Assembly: GCA_017440425.1 (NCBI GenBank)
Contig: JAFSHJ010000292.1
Coordinates: 1 to 6,141, forward strand
Origin: Oscillospiraceae bacterium
GTDB taxonomy: Bacteria; Bacillota; Clostridia; Oscillospirales; Ruminococcaceae
Direction of reading: 5' to 3'
Length of the DNA: 6,141 nt
Part shown: in pieces, positions 1-6,026 of the stretch
Position numbering within the stretch: position 1 is the stretch's first letter
Layout of the letters: each line of letters begins with the position of its first letter
Notes under the pieces: generated by a model
The model's input: the letters and a program-made list of their open reading frames with translations, nothing else
Databases searched by the model: none
Told to the model about the DNA's origin: nothing
Translations under genes and position numbers: made by a program

Positions 1-482
1 CACTTGAGAAGCATAAAATAACCCCTAAAACAATAACCGCAGGAGAAAACATCAAATGCGGCGAAATCTCTATAGAAGTTTTGAAAGATGCAAGAGATTA
101 CGAAAACTACGTTAAAGGCAACGAGATAAACGACAGCTCTGCTGTGTTTAAGGTGCATTTTCCAAACAGAGATGTGCTGTTTTTGGGTGACCTCGGTTGG
201 GACGGCGGAGCCGATCTGCTCAAAGAAATTCCAAACGAGAAACTGCGCTGCGGAATAGTGCAGATGGCACATCACGGGCAAAACGGTGTGGACAGAGCTT
301 TTTACGAGGTGGTTCAGCCTGAAATATGTCTATATTGTGCCCCCGATTGGCTGTGGGATTGTGACACCGGCGGGGGAAAGGGCAGCGGTCCGTGGAAAAC
401 GCTGGAGGTTCGCCGTTGGATGGAGGAACTTGGTGTCTCCATGAGCTGTCCCCACGCATACGGAGATTATAAATTTATATAG
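1..482 (+). CDS. Metallo-beta-lactamase-fold hydrolase, ComEC-like, C-terminal part (5' end outside the window)
   Basis: The frame is open from the left edge (first complete codon at base 3) to a TAG at 480-482, about 159 codons, so this is a 5'-truncated gene. A TTG at 81 and later codons could be mistaken for starts, but the frame upstream is open and reads like protein. Visible motifs are FLGDLGWDGG (GDL at 186-194), preceded by a hydrophobic strand, and QMAHHGQNG (HHG at 270-278). These match the late Asp and HHG elements of the metallo-beta-lactamase fold as found in the C-terminal domain of ComEC/Rec2 and in stand-alone relatives. In the family Asp and His residues bind the metal. The N-terminal HxHxDH motif would lie off the window, so activity cannot be judged. 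No membrane segment is seen in this part, so it could be a soluble hydrolase or the tail of a larger protein. Substrate unknown. The fold is fairly sure, the function is not. Confidence 0.82.
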   Translation, partial: LEKHKITPKTITAGENIKCGEISIEVLKDARDYENYVKGNEINDSSAVFKVHFPNRDVLFLGDLGWDGGADLLKEIPNEKLRCGIVQMAHHGQNGVDRAFYEVVQPEICLYCAPDWLWDCDTGGGKGSGPWKTLEVRRWMEELGVSMSCPHAYGDYKFI

Positions 483-490
483 TGCCGAAA

Positions 491-519
491 TTGCTTTTGT
501 CGGAAATTTATATTATAAT
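491..519 (+). promoter_or_regulatory. Sigma-A-type promoter for the TRIC-family gene
   Basis: A TTGCTT box at 491-496 and a perfect TATAAT at 514-519 are separated by exactly 17 bases. Transcription would begin near 526, giving a leader of about 28 bases before the ATG at 554. The -35 box starts 9 bases after the stop of the preceding gene, so the TRIC-family gene probably has its own transcript. No terminator hairpin is visible between the two genes, so read-through is also possible. Confidence 0.7.
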
Positions 520-542
520 ATTATCAATGACATAGAAAATGC

Positions 543-548
543 AGGGAG
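543..548 (+). promoter_or_regulatory. Ribosome binding site that fixes the TRIC-family start at 554
   Basis: AGGGAG lies 5 bases before the ATG at 554. An in-frame ATG at 539 sits upstream of this site and has no Shine-Dalgarno sequence of its own, so 554 is the better start. Confidence 0.75.
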
Positions 549-553
549 AATAT

Positions 554-1210
554 ATGTTAGCCGATACTGTTATGACTATACTGGAGATCATCGGAACCAT
601 AGCCTTTGCCATATCCGGCGCATTTATAGCCATAAGCGTCAAAATGGATATTTTCGGTGTGGTTTTTATAGGCTGCACCACCGCATTTGGCGGTGGAATA
701 GTGAGAGACCTGCTCATAGGCAGAATACCGCCTGCTGTCTTTCGAAAATTCGAGTTGGTTGTCATTGCTGCGGTTGCTGCGATAGCTGTGTTTGTGATTG
801 CGGCACTTAACAAAAAGACATTCAATCCTCTCCGCGCCAAAATAGAAAACATAAACAACGTTTTTGATGCAATGGGTCTTGCGGCATTTGCTGTAATGGG
901 CACAGAGGTCGCTTTTTCGGAAGGGTTTTCGGATAATCCGTTTTTGTCTGTGATCCTCGGTATGCTCACGGGTGTTGGCGGCGGAATAATAAGAGATATT
1001 CTCACCGACTCAACGCCGGTTGTGTTCAAAAAATATGTCTATGCCATTGCAGCAATTGCTGGAAGCATTTTGTATTACATATTGAGAATAAACACGGATA
1101 ACCCCGTGTGGCCCACAATTCTGGCAATGGTTCTGGTGTTTATGCTGCGTATGCTGGCAACAAAATATCGCTGGAGTCTGCCGAAGATAAATTTTGAAGA
1201 GAATAAATAA
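554..1210 (+). CDS. TRIC / UPF0126 family membrane protein (YicG/YadS-like), probable cation channel
   Basis: The 218-residue product is almost entirely hydrophobic, with about seven membrane segments (near residues 5-28, 34-50, 66-85, 105-121, 131-146, 161-178 and 186-202). It holds two internal repeats, each ending in a family hallmark: GGGIVRD at 46-52 followed by a PP-x-VF-x-K element, and GGGIIRD at 142-148 followed by TPVVFKK. This is the tandem-domain layout of UPF0126, whose Pfam domain is named glycine transporter. Structural work on bacterial and archaeal members placed them with the trimeric intracellular cation channels, where each subunit forms a pore. The length is normal and nothing appears damaged. 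The start at 554 was chosen over 539 because of the AGGGAG site. The gene has its own promoter and ends at a bidirectional terminator. Family assignment is strong. The substrate (K+ or other monovalent cation versus a small amino acid) cannot be told from sequence. Confidence 0.93.
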   Translation: MLADTVMTILEIIGTIAFAISGAFIAISVKMDIFGVVFIGCTTAFGGGIVRDLLIGRIPPAVFRKFELVVIAAVAAIAVFVIAALNKKTFNPLRAKIENINNVFDAMGLAAFAVMGTEVAFSEGFSDNPFLSVILGMLTGVGGGIIRDILTDSTPVVFKKYVYAIAAIAGSILYYILRINTDNPVWPTILAMVLVFMLRMLATKYRWSLPKINFEENK

Positions 1211-1214
1211 AAAT

Positions 1215-1246
1215 AATTAAGGACCTCAAAAATGAGGTCCTTAATT
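1215..1246. terminator. Bidirectional intrinsic terminator between convergent genes
   Basis: Bases 1215-1228 (AATTAAGGACCTCA) pair perfectly with 1233-1246 around a four-A loop, a 14-bp stem. On the plus strand the stem is followed by a T-rich run (TTATTTTTG). On the minus strand it is followed by the complement of AATAAATAAAA, also T-rich. It lies 4 bases after the TRIC-family stop, and the minus-strand HAD stop codon (1248-1246) overlaps its edge, so it can end both transcripts. Confidence 0.93.
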
Positions 1247-1896
1247 TATTTTTGTATGTCGATGTATTCAAACAGTTCCGAAACATCTTTAAGCACCGTA
1301 ACTCCAAAGGCGGAAAGTGCCCGGTGGGATTGATGCCCTTTTGAGATTAGCAAACAATCGCAACCAAGAGCCGAAGCAACCTCAAAGTCATGATCCAGAT
1401 CTCCGATCAAAACCGCATCGGAGGGGGAGATGCCTGCAGTTTGCATATACTCTTTTGCAGATTCAAGCTTGCTTGCGCAGCGAAAACCGTCCTGACCGAT
1501 AATTTCGGCAAAGATATCGCTTATCCCGAAGCGGGCAACCTGCTCTTTAAGTCTGTTCCTCTCCGAAGAGGAGATGACTATCTGAACAGCCCCAAGCTTG
1601 TTTAACTCTGTAAGTATGTCCTTCACACCGGGCATAAGTCCGTATTTTTGCATGTGCCTGTCATATCCTGTGTGGAATTCCTCGGCAAGCACCGTGAAAT
1701 CGGGTTTTTCGGGAGCGAACAACCTCTCATAGAACAAGGTGATGGGTGTTGCAACAAGCTCGTAATACCGCTGCAAATCAATGCGAAGGCGGTTTCGTCT
1801 GTCAAGAATATCGTTTACAGATTCAAGAGCCGCATAAACATCGTTTACAAGGGTGCCGTTCCAATCCCAAAAGATGTATTTATAAGAGCGTTTCAT
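1246..1896 (-). CDS. HAD-superfamily hydrolase, phosphoglycolate-phosphatase-like (subfamily IA)
   Basis: The 216-residue protein has the haloacid dehalogenase motifs in order. Motif I is FWDWNGTL, with the presumed nucleophile D11. A helical cap of about residues 18-85 follows. Motif II is QIVISSS (S109), motif III is K143 in the segment CASKLES, and motif IV is IGDLDHD with D166 and D170. Size and cap position fit subfamily IA (Gph/PGMB type), which usually dephosphorylates small soluble phosphometabolites in the cytoplasm. The odd point is N13, where most phosphatases have the second Asp (DxD). That Asp acts as acid/base, so activity may be altered. The start ATG (1896-1894) overlaps the cyclophilin TAA by one base (TAATG). 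No convincing Shine-Dalgarno site precedes it, so translation is probably coupled. Substrate unknown. Family sure, specific role not. Confidence 0.9.
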   Translation of the reverse strand: MKRSYKYIFWDWNGTLVNDVYAALESVNDILDRRNRLRIDLQRYYELVATPITLFYERLFAPEKPDFTVLAEEFHTGYDRHMQKYGLMPGVKDILTELNKLGAVQIVISSSERNRLKEQVARFGISDIFAEIIGQDGFRCASKLESAKEYMQTAGISPSDAVLIGDLDHDFEVASALGCDCLLISKGHQSHRALSAFGVTVLKDVSELFEYIDIQK

Positions 1897-2519
1897 TATT
1901 CGGCAATGGTCTTGGGTGCGGGATACTCAACACCGAATGTCTCGATGGTGATGGTCTTGATGCGCTGATCGTTGTAAGGCTTGTCGCTGCTGTCTGTTGC
2001 AACGCTTACAATTTTATCAACAACATCCATGCCCTCGGTAACTTTGCCGAAAGAAGCATACTGGTTGTCGAGGTGGGGAGCATCTTCAACCATGATGAAG
2101 AACTGGCTGCCTGCTGTGTTGTAGCCTGCTGCGGGATTCCAAAGGGTACCGCCGCGGCGAGCCATGGAGATAACTCCGCGGGTGTGGGCAAGGTTGTTCT
2201 TGTGACCGTTGTCGCTGAACTCGCCCTTGATGTTGTAGCCGGGACCGCCGGAGCCGTTGCCTTCGGGGTCGCCGCCCTGGATCATAAATCCGGGAATAAC
2301 TCTGTGGAAGATAAGGCCGTCATAGTAACCGGATTTTGCAAGAGAGATGAAGTTGTTTACTGTGTTGGGAGCAACATCGGGATAAAGCTCAACCTTGATG
2401 ATGCCGCCGTCTTCCATCTCGATGGTTGCAACGGGGTTGGGACCTTTGTTTCCGCAAGCTGCGCAGGGAATTGCAAGCAGCACGCACAGAGACATTGTCA
2501 GAATTCTTTTAAGTGTCAT
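1896..2519 (-). CDS. Cyclophilin-type peptidyl-prolyl cis-trans isomerase, predicted lipoprotein
   Basis: The 207-residue protein begins with a basic and hydrophobic signal (KRILTMSLCVLLAIPCAAC) ending at C22, the likely lipidated cysteine, so it should sit on the outer face of the membrane. The -3 position is Cys rather than the usual Leu, which makes the lipobox slightly weak. Residues 28-197 form a cyclophilin domain with FHRVIPGFMIQGGD at 71-84, containing the equivalents of the catalytic Arg (R73), Phe (F78), Met (M79) and Gln (Q81), and GSQFF at 137-141. The site of human CypA W121 is His (H149), and that of H126 is Tyr (Y154), changes seen in many bacterial enzymes. Residues about 121-135 form a longer loop than in the minimal domain. 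Family role: catalysing proline isomerisation during folding of exported proteins. AAGGAG at 2533-2528 lies 8 bases before the start. It follows rodA after 47 bases and overlaps the HAD gene by one base. Confidence 0.95.
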   Translation of the reverse strand: MTLKRILTMSLCVLLAIPCAACGNKGPNPVATIEMEDGGIIKVELYPDVAPNTVNNFISLAKSGYYDGLIFHRVIPGFMIQGGDPEGNGSGGPGYNIKGEFSDNGHKNNLAHTRGVISMARRGGTLWNPAAGYNTAGSQFFIMVEDAPHLDNQYASFGKVTEGMDVVDKIVSVATDSSDKPYNDQRIKTITIETFGVEYPAPKTIAE

Positions 2520-2541
2520 TTCAATTTCTCCTTATAGATAA

Positions 2542-2570
2542 ATTATATAATAAAAACAAATTAATGTCAG
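2542..2570 (-). promoter_or_regulatory. Promoter for the cyclophilin-HAD pair, overlapping the end of rodA
   Basis: Read on the minus strand, CTGACA (2570-2565) and a perfect TATAAT (2547-2542) are separated by exactly 17 bases. The -35 box covers the stop codon of the upstream SEDS gene (2569-2567). Transcription would start near 2535, giving a leader of about 15 bases that already includes AAGGAG. The pair could therefore be transcribed apart from the SEDS gene as well as together with it. Confidence 0.72.
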
Positions 2571-3697
2571 CGCTCAAATTCCGGCTTGCGTGAGTGATAT
2601 ATTACGCTGAGAGCAAGTCCGATTCCGAGATAAGAGGTCACAACAGATGTACCGCCGGCACTTATCAGCGGAAGGGTGAGACCGATAACGGGGAGAACGC
2701 TCAGGCACATTCCAATGTTGAAGATGGTCTGAAAAGCAAACATGGCGAATACACCGATGCAGATGAAACGTCCGAGATCGTCGGCAGCCTTGTGGGCAGC
2801 AACCAGAAAACGCATCATAATTATCATGAGAACAACCACAACAGCGGTGCAGCCAACAAGTCCCATTGCCTGCCCGATAAAGACAAAGATGAAGTCGTTG
2901 TGGATCTCGGGTGTCCACCAATGGTCTCCGGAGAAGATGCCGTTGCCCATAATTTTTCCGGCACCGAGGGCAGTCAGTCCCTCAAGCTGCTGGAAGCCTT
3001 TGCCAAGGGGATCGCTTTCAAGATTGAAGATTATGGTGAAGCGTATCCTTTGGTCGTTGCTTAAGAGATATTCCCAGGCAAACGGCACAGCTACGCACAC
3101 CGCAACCACCGCCGTGACAATGTATTTCCAGTCTATTCCCGCAGCAAACAGCATCGAGAGGAAGATGAGACAGAAAATAAGCATTGTTCCGTCATCGCCC
3201 TGCAGCATTACAAGACCGATGGGGATGGCACCGTGGATGCAAAGCAGAATAATGTGCAATATAGAGTTGATTTTGTCTTTCACCTTGGTGAGATGCAGCG
3301 AGAAGGTGAGAATGAATGCCATTTTCATGAATTCGGATGGCTGAAGAGACATACCGAAGGGAAGAGGCAGCCATGCTTTGTCGTCAGCCTCTCCGCGCTG
3401 GGTTCCGATGAAAAACGTCAGCAGCACAAGAACAAGAACAATGGGGACGTATAAGCGCCACAGCTTGGCGAGAAGATGGTAATCGAAAAACGAGATGATT
3501 ATTGCAGACAATATACCAAGTGAACCGGCTACGATCTGAACCTGAACGTAGCGGGGATATACATAGGGCATATCGGAGTTGAGCATACCTTTAATAAGTA
3601 CGACGCTGAGCACGGAACAGCATATGCACAGAAGCAATATTATCTTGTCGGTGTATTTGATATAGCGAAACAGTGCTTTAAAAGCCTTTTTAACCAA
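2567..3697 (-). CDS. rodA: SEDS-family peptidoglycan polymerase, RodA/FtsW/SpoVE type
   Basis: The 376-residue polytopic protein has about nine or ten hydrophobic segments (for example 19-37, 52-70, 83-98, 147-165, 171-186, 191-207, 270-297, 311-331 and 352-368). SEDS landmarks are AWLPLPFGMSLQPSEFMK at 108-125, QGDDGT at 166-171, a GLTALGAGKIMGNGI loop at 240-254, and HNDFIF at 266-271 with D268 at the place of the catalytic Asp. NIGM and PLISAGGTS (343-351) complete the set. These enzymes polymerise lipid II into glycan strands together with a class B penicillin-binding protein. Length fits RodA better than longer FtsW proteins, but the motifs are divergent (see findings), so the symbol is tentative. 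The start is TTG, supported by GGGAGG 8 bases upstream. The next in-frame Met is at residue 38, inside the protein. No penicillin-binding protein or mreBCD is in the window. Confidence 0.9.
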   Translation of the reverse strand: MVKKAFKALFRYIKYTDKIILLLCICCSVLSVVLIKGMLNSDMPYVYPRYVQVQIVAGSLGILSAIIISFFDYHLLAKLWRLYVPIVLVLVLLTFFIGTQRGEADDKAWLPLPFGMSLQPSEFMKMAFILTFSLHLTKVKDKINSILHIILLCIHGAIPIGLVMLQGDDGTMLIFCLIFLSMLFAAGIDWKYIVTAVVAVCVAVPFAWEYLLSNDQRIRFTIIFNLESDPLGKGFQQLEGLTALGAGKIMGNGIFSGDHWWTPEIHNDFIFVFIGQAMGLVGCTAVVVVLMIIMMRFLVAAHKAADDLGRFICIGVFAMFAFQTIFNIGMCLSVLPVIGLTLPLISAGGTSVVTSYLGIGLALSVIYHSRKPEFER

Positions 3698-3705
3698 CAG
3701 CCGTT

Positions 3706-3711
3706 CCTCCC
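3706..3711 (-). promoter_or_regulatory. Ribosome binding site supporting a TTG start for the SEDS gene
   Basis: On the minus strand GGGAGG (3711-3706) is separated by 8 bases from a TTG at 3697-3695. No ATG or GTG is available nearby in frame. The TTG start keeps the basic N-terminus (VKKAFKALFRYIK) before the first membrane segment. Confidence 0.75.
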
Positions 3712-3731
3712 AAAGTAAAATTATATAAACA

Positions 3732-3760
3732 ATTTTATCACTTTAAGCAGAAATATTCAA
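3732..3760 (-). promoter_or_regulatory. Promoter for the SEDS-cyclophilin-HAD unit
   Basis: On the minus strand TTGAAT (3760-3755) and TAAAAT (3737-3732) are 17 bases apart. The -10 box is preceded by TGA, which makes an extended -10 (TGATAAAAT). The predicted transcription start is near 3725, about 28 bases before the TTG start. A second TATAAT (3725-3720) on the same strand lacks a good -35 box and is a weaker alternative. Confidence 0.6.
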
Positions 3761-3789
3761 GTATAATACTTTCAATATAAAAAGTTTTG

Positions 3790-3798
3790 TGTTATAAT
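3790..3798 (+). promoter_or_regulatory. Extended -10 promoter for fhs-tsaE-tsaB
   Basis: TGTTATAAT gives a perfect TATAAT at 3793-3798 with the TGn extension. The -35 region 17 bases upstream (TTTCAA, 3770-3775) is poor, as is common for extended -10 promoters. Transcription would start near 3805, giving a leader of about 60 bases. I see no riboswitch-like or terminator-like hairpin in that leader. Another TATAAT at 3762-3767 has no -35 box at a normal distance. Confidence 0.6.
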
Positions 3799-3865
3799 TA
3801 ATAAAATGTATTTCGAATGTGGAAGTTTGAAACGGTATCATATTAATGAAAAATGAGAGGAAGTA

Positions 3866-5551
3866 ATGTTTATGGCAGGTTTCCCCAGCGATATTGAAAT
3901 TGCCCAGGCGGCAGACTTAAGACCCATAACCGAAATTGCAGAAAAAGCAGGTATCCTTCCCGATGAGCTGGAACTCTACGGAAAGTATAAGGCTAAAATA
4001 TCTGACGAAACAATAAAGAGACTCAAAGACCGTCCCAACGGAAAGCTGATCCTTGTTACAGCAATCAACCCCACTCCGGCAGGAGAGGGAAAGACCACCG
4101 TTACGGTAGGTCTCGGTGAAGCTATGAATTACATCGGCAAAAAAGCAGTTATTGCATTGCGTGAGCCATCTCTCGGTCCCGTTTTCGGTGTTAAGGGCGG
4201 TGCTGCAGGCGGCGGTTATGCTCAGGTGTTGCCGATGGAAGACATCAACCTGCATTTCACAGGAGATATGCACGCTATCACAGCTGCAAACAACCTGCTC
4301 TGTGCAATGATAGACAACCACATTCAGCAGGGAAATCTTCTCAACATAGATTCCAGACGCATTCTTTTCAAGCGCTGTATGGATATGAACGACCGTGAGC
4401 TCCGCAACATCGTTGCAGGTCTCGGCGGAAAGCTCAACGGCGTGCCCCGTGAAGACGGATTTATCATCACCGTTGCCAGCGAAATTATGGCTATCCTCTG
4501 TCTCTCCGCAGATATCACCGACCTGAAAGAGCGTCTCGGCAACATTCTCGTTGCATTCAACTATAACGGTGAACCTGTATATGCAAGAGAGATCGAAGCA
4601 GTTGGCGCAATGGCTGCTCTGCTTAAGGATGCAATTAAACCCAACCTTGTTCAGACTCTTGAAAACACCCCCGCACTTATGCACGGCGGACCTTTTGCCA
4701 ACATCGCTCACGGCTGCAACTCCGTAAGAGCAACCGCACTCGCACTCAAACTTGCAGATTACTGCATCACGGAAGCAGGCTTCGGCTCCGACCTCGGCGC
4801 AGAAAAATTCTTCGATATCAAGTGCAGAAAAGCCGGTTTCAAGCCCTCTGCGGTCGTGCTGGTTTCCACACTTCGTTCCTTCAAATATAACGGCGGAGTT
4901 CCCAAGACAGAGACATCCCTGCCCAATGTTGAGGCATTGAAGAATGGTATAGTAAACCTTGGCAAACACGTTGAGAATATGCGCAAGTTCGGTGTTCCCG
5001 CAGTTGTTGCTCTCAACCGCTTTGCCTGCGATACAGACGAAGAGATAAAGGTATTCACAGATTACTGCGATTCCATCGGCGTAAAATACGCTATGGCGGA
5101 AGTATTCGCCAAGGGCGGCGAAGGCGGTGCAGAGCTTGCAAGAACCGTTGTTGAGGTCTGCGAGACAGTAGAATCCAACTACAAGCCCATCTATGACCTT
5201 GAGCTCTCCATTAAAGAAAAGATCAACAAACTTGCAACCGAGATATACGGTGCGGACGGTGTTGATTTTACAACCCAGGCAAACAAGCAGATAGCTGAAA
5301 TTGAACAGCTTGGTGCAGGAAACCTGCCCATCTGCGTTGCAAAAACACAGTATTCGCTTTCCGATGATCCCAAAAAGCTGGGACGTCCCACCGGCTTCAA
5401 TATCACAGTTAAGGAAGTCAAGCTCTCCGCAGGTGCAGGATTCGTTGTTGTTCTCACCGGAGACATTATGACAATGCCCGGACTTCCCAAACGTCCGGCA
5501 GCCTGCAACATCGATGTTGACAACGACGGAAAGATAAGCGGATTGTTCTGA
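3866..5551 (+). CDS. fhs: Formate-tetrahydrofolate ligase (10-formyl-THF synthetase)
   Basis: The 561-residue protein matches the full family length (559 in Moorella thermoacetica). It catalyses formate + ATP + THF to 10-formyl-THF + ADP + Pi in the cytoplasm. This feeds purine and formyl-Met synthesis and, in acetogens, the methyl branch of the Wood-Ljungdahl pathway. Visible landmarks are SDIEIAQAA at 8-16, the ATP loop TPAGEGKTT at 70-78, REPSLGP at 99-105, signature 1 GVKGGAAGGGY at 108-118, PNLVQTLENTPA at 259-270, EAGFGSDLGAEKF at 303-315, and the C-terminal MPGLPKRPAACNID. Signature 2 reads VSTLRSFKYNGG at 333-344, which departs from the usual VATxRALKx(H/N)GG. F386 matches the folate-stacking Phe384 of the Moorella enzyme, while F414 replaces Trp412. 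A GAGG site at 3857-3860 lies 5 bases before this ATG. A second ATG at 3872 is an alternative start. First gene of the unit with tsaE (31-base gap). One gene does not show acetogenesis. Confidence 0.97.
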   Translation: MFMAGFPSDIEIAQAADLRPITEIAEKAGILPDELELYGKYKAKISDETIKRLKDRPNGKLILVTAINPTPAGEGKTTVTVGLGEAMNYIGKKAVIALREPSLGPVFGVKGGAAGGGYAQVLPMEDINLHFTGDMHAITAANNLLCAMIDNHIQQGNLLNIDSRRILFKRCMDMNDRELRNIVAGLGGKLNGVPREDGFIITVASEIMAILCLSADITDLKERLGNILVAFNYNGEPVYAREIEAVGAMAALLKDAIKPNLVQTLENTPALMHGGPFANIAHGCNSVRATALALKLADYCITEAGFGSDLGAEKFFDIKCRKAGFKPSAVVLVSTLRSFKYNGGVPKTETSLPNVEALKNGIVNLGKHVENMRKFGVPAVVALNRFACDTDEEIKVFTDYCDSIGVKYAMAEVFAKGGEGGAELARTVVEVCETVESNYKPIYDLELSIKEKINKLATEIYGADGVDFTTQANKQIAEIEQLGAGNLPICVAKTQYSLSDDPKKLGRPTGFNITVKEVKLSAGAGFVVVLTGDIMTMPGLPKRPAACNIDVDNDGKISGLF

Positions 5552-5582
5552 TATCATAAGGAATGTTGGCAGGGAGGATAGG

Positions 5583-6026
5583 ATGCTGAAATTTGTTTCA
5601 AACTCCGAGAGAGAAACCGAAGAGGCAGCAAAAAAAATTGCCGCAAAACTTGCAGCAGGTGACGTAATAGCATATATCGGCGGATTGGGGGCAGGTAAGA
5701 CCGCTTTTACCCGCGGACTTGCCAAAGGCCTTGGCTGCGATGAAAACGTGACAAGCCCAACGTTTGCCATTGTAAACCGCTATGAGGGAAAAATTCCCCT
5801 CAACCACTTTGATATGTATCGGATAGACGGCTTTGACAGCCTCTATTCAATAGGCTTCTTCGATTATCTGGACGAATGTTCTGTGTGTGCCATAGAATTG
5901 AGCGAAAATATCACCGAATATCTTCCCGAAAATACTATCTTTATAGAAATAAGCCGCGTTGATGACAACGTGCGTGAAATTACAGTAACTGGAGACGATC
6001 GCTTTGTCGATGATATTGGGGATTGA
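5583..6026 (+). CDS. tsaE: tRNA threonylcarbamoyladenosine (t6A) biosynthesis ATPase TsaE
   Basis: The 147-residue protein has the normal TsaE length. Walker A is GGLGAGKT at 33-40 (K39, T40), where many members have GDLGAGKT. NVTSPTFAIVNRYEG at 55-69 is the conserved switch-like stretch, and NHFDMYRI at 74-81 carries the H-x-D-x-Y-R motif. AIELSE at 103-108 corresponds to the family's IEWSE-type strand, with Leu in place of Trp. TsaE binds the TsaB-TsaD complex and hydrolyses ATP to reset it, so that threonylcarbamoyl-AMP made by TsaC/TsaC2 can be used to modify A37 of ANN-decoding tRNAs. The start is fixed by AGGGAGGA at 5571-5578. It follows fhs by 31 bases without a terminator or clear promoter, so co-transcription is likely. 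Its last 17 bases overlap tsaB. No damage is seen. Confidence 0.96.
   Translation: MLKFVSNSERETEEAAKKIAAKLAAGDVIAYIGGLGAGKTAFTRGLAKGLGCDENVTSPTFAIVNRYEGKIPLNHFDMYRIDGFDSLYSIGFFDYLDECSVCAIELSENITEYLPENTIFIEISRVDDNVREITVTGDDRFVDDIGD

Noticed and set aside
483..510. Possible terminator after the metallo-beta-lactamase-fold gene
   Set aside because: Only a 4-bp CCGA/TCGG pairing with a loop of about 12 bases is present and no T-run follows, so it is too weak to call.
539..553. Upstream ATG start for the TRIC-family gene
   Set aside because: The AGGGAG ribosome binding site lies inside these codons and is correctly spaced for the ATG at 554 instead.
508..1029. A 173-codon minus-strand frame under the TRIC-family gene
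   Set aside because: It is a shadow of a real gene with two family-specific repeats on the plus strand, and it has no ribosome binding site. Its Ile/Thr/Ala-rich content reflects the hydrophobic codons opposite.
1746..2537. A 263-codon open frame antisense to the cyclophilin gene
   Set aside because: Same in-phase mirror effect: the cyclophilin avoids TTA, CTA and TCA. The translation is low-complexity Val/Ala/Cys-rich and matches no family I know.
2594..3454. Several plus-strand frames of 73-200 codons opposite the SEDS gene
   Set aside because: They overlap one another and the SEDS gene, show no conserved motif, and have hydrophilic, compositionally odd translations expected of the complement of a membrane-protein gene.
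3805..3865. Possible riboswitch in the fhs leader
   Set aside because: The leader is only about 60 bases, has no strong hairpin and no resemblance to a THF or purine riboswitch core that I can recognise.
3917..5770. A 617-codon Cys-rich open frame antisense to almost all of fhs
   Set aside because: Its codons are exact reverse complements of fhs codons, so it would only be interrupted where fhs uses TTA, CTA or TCA, which this well-biased gene avoids. It has no ribosome binding site or recognisable domain, and it runs into tsaE out of frame.
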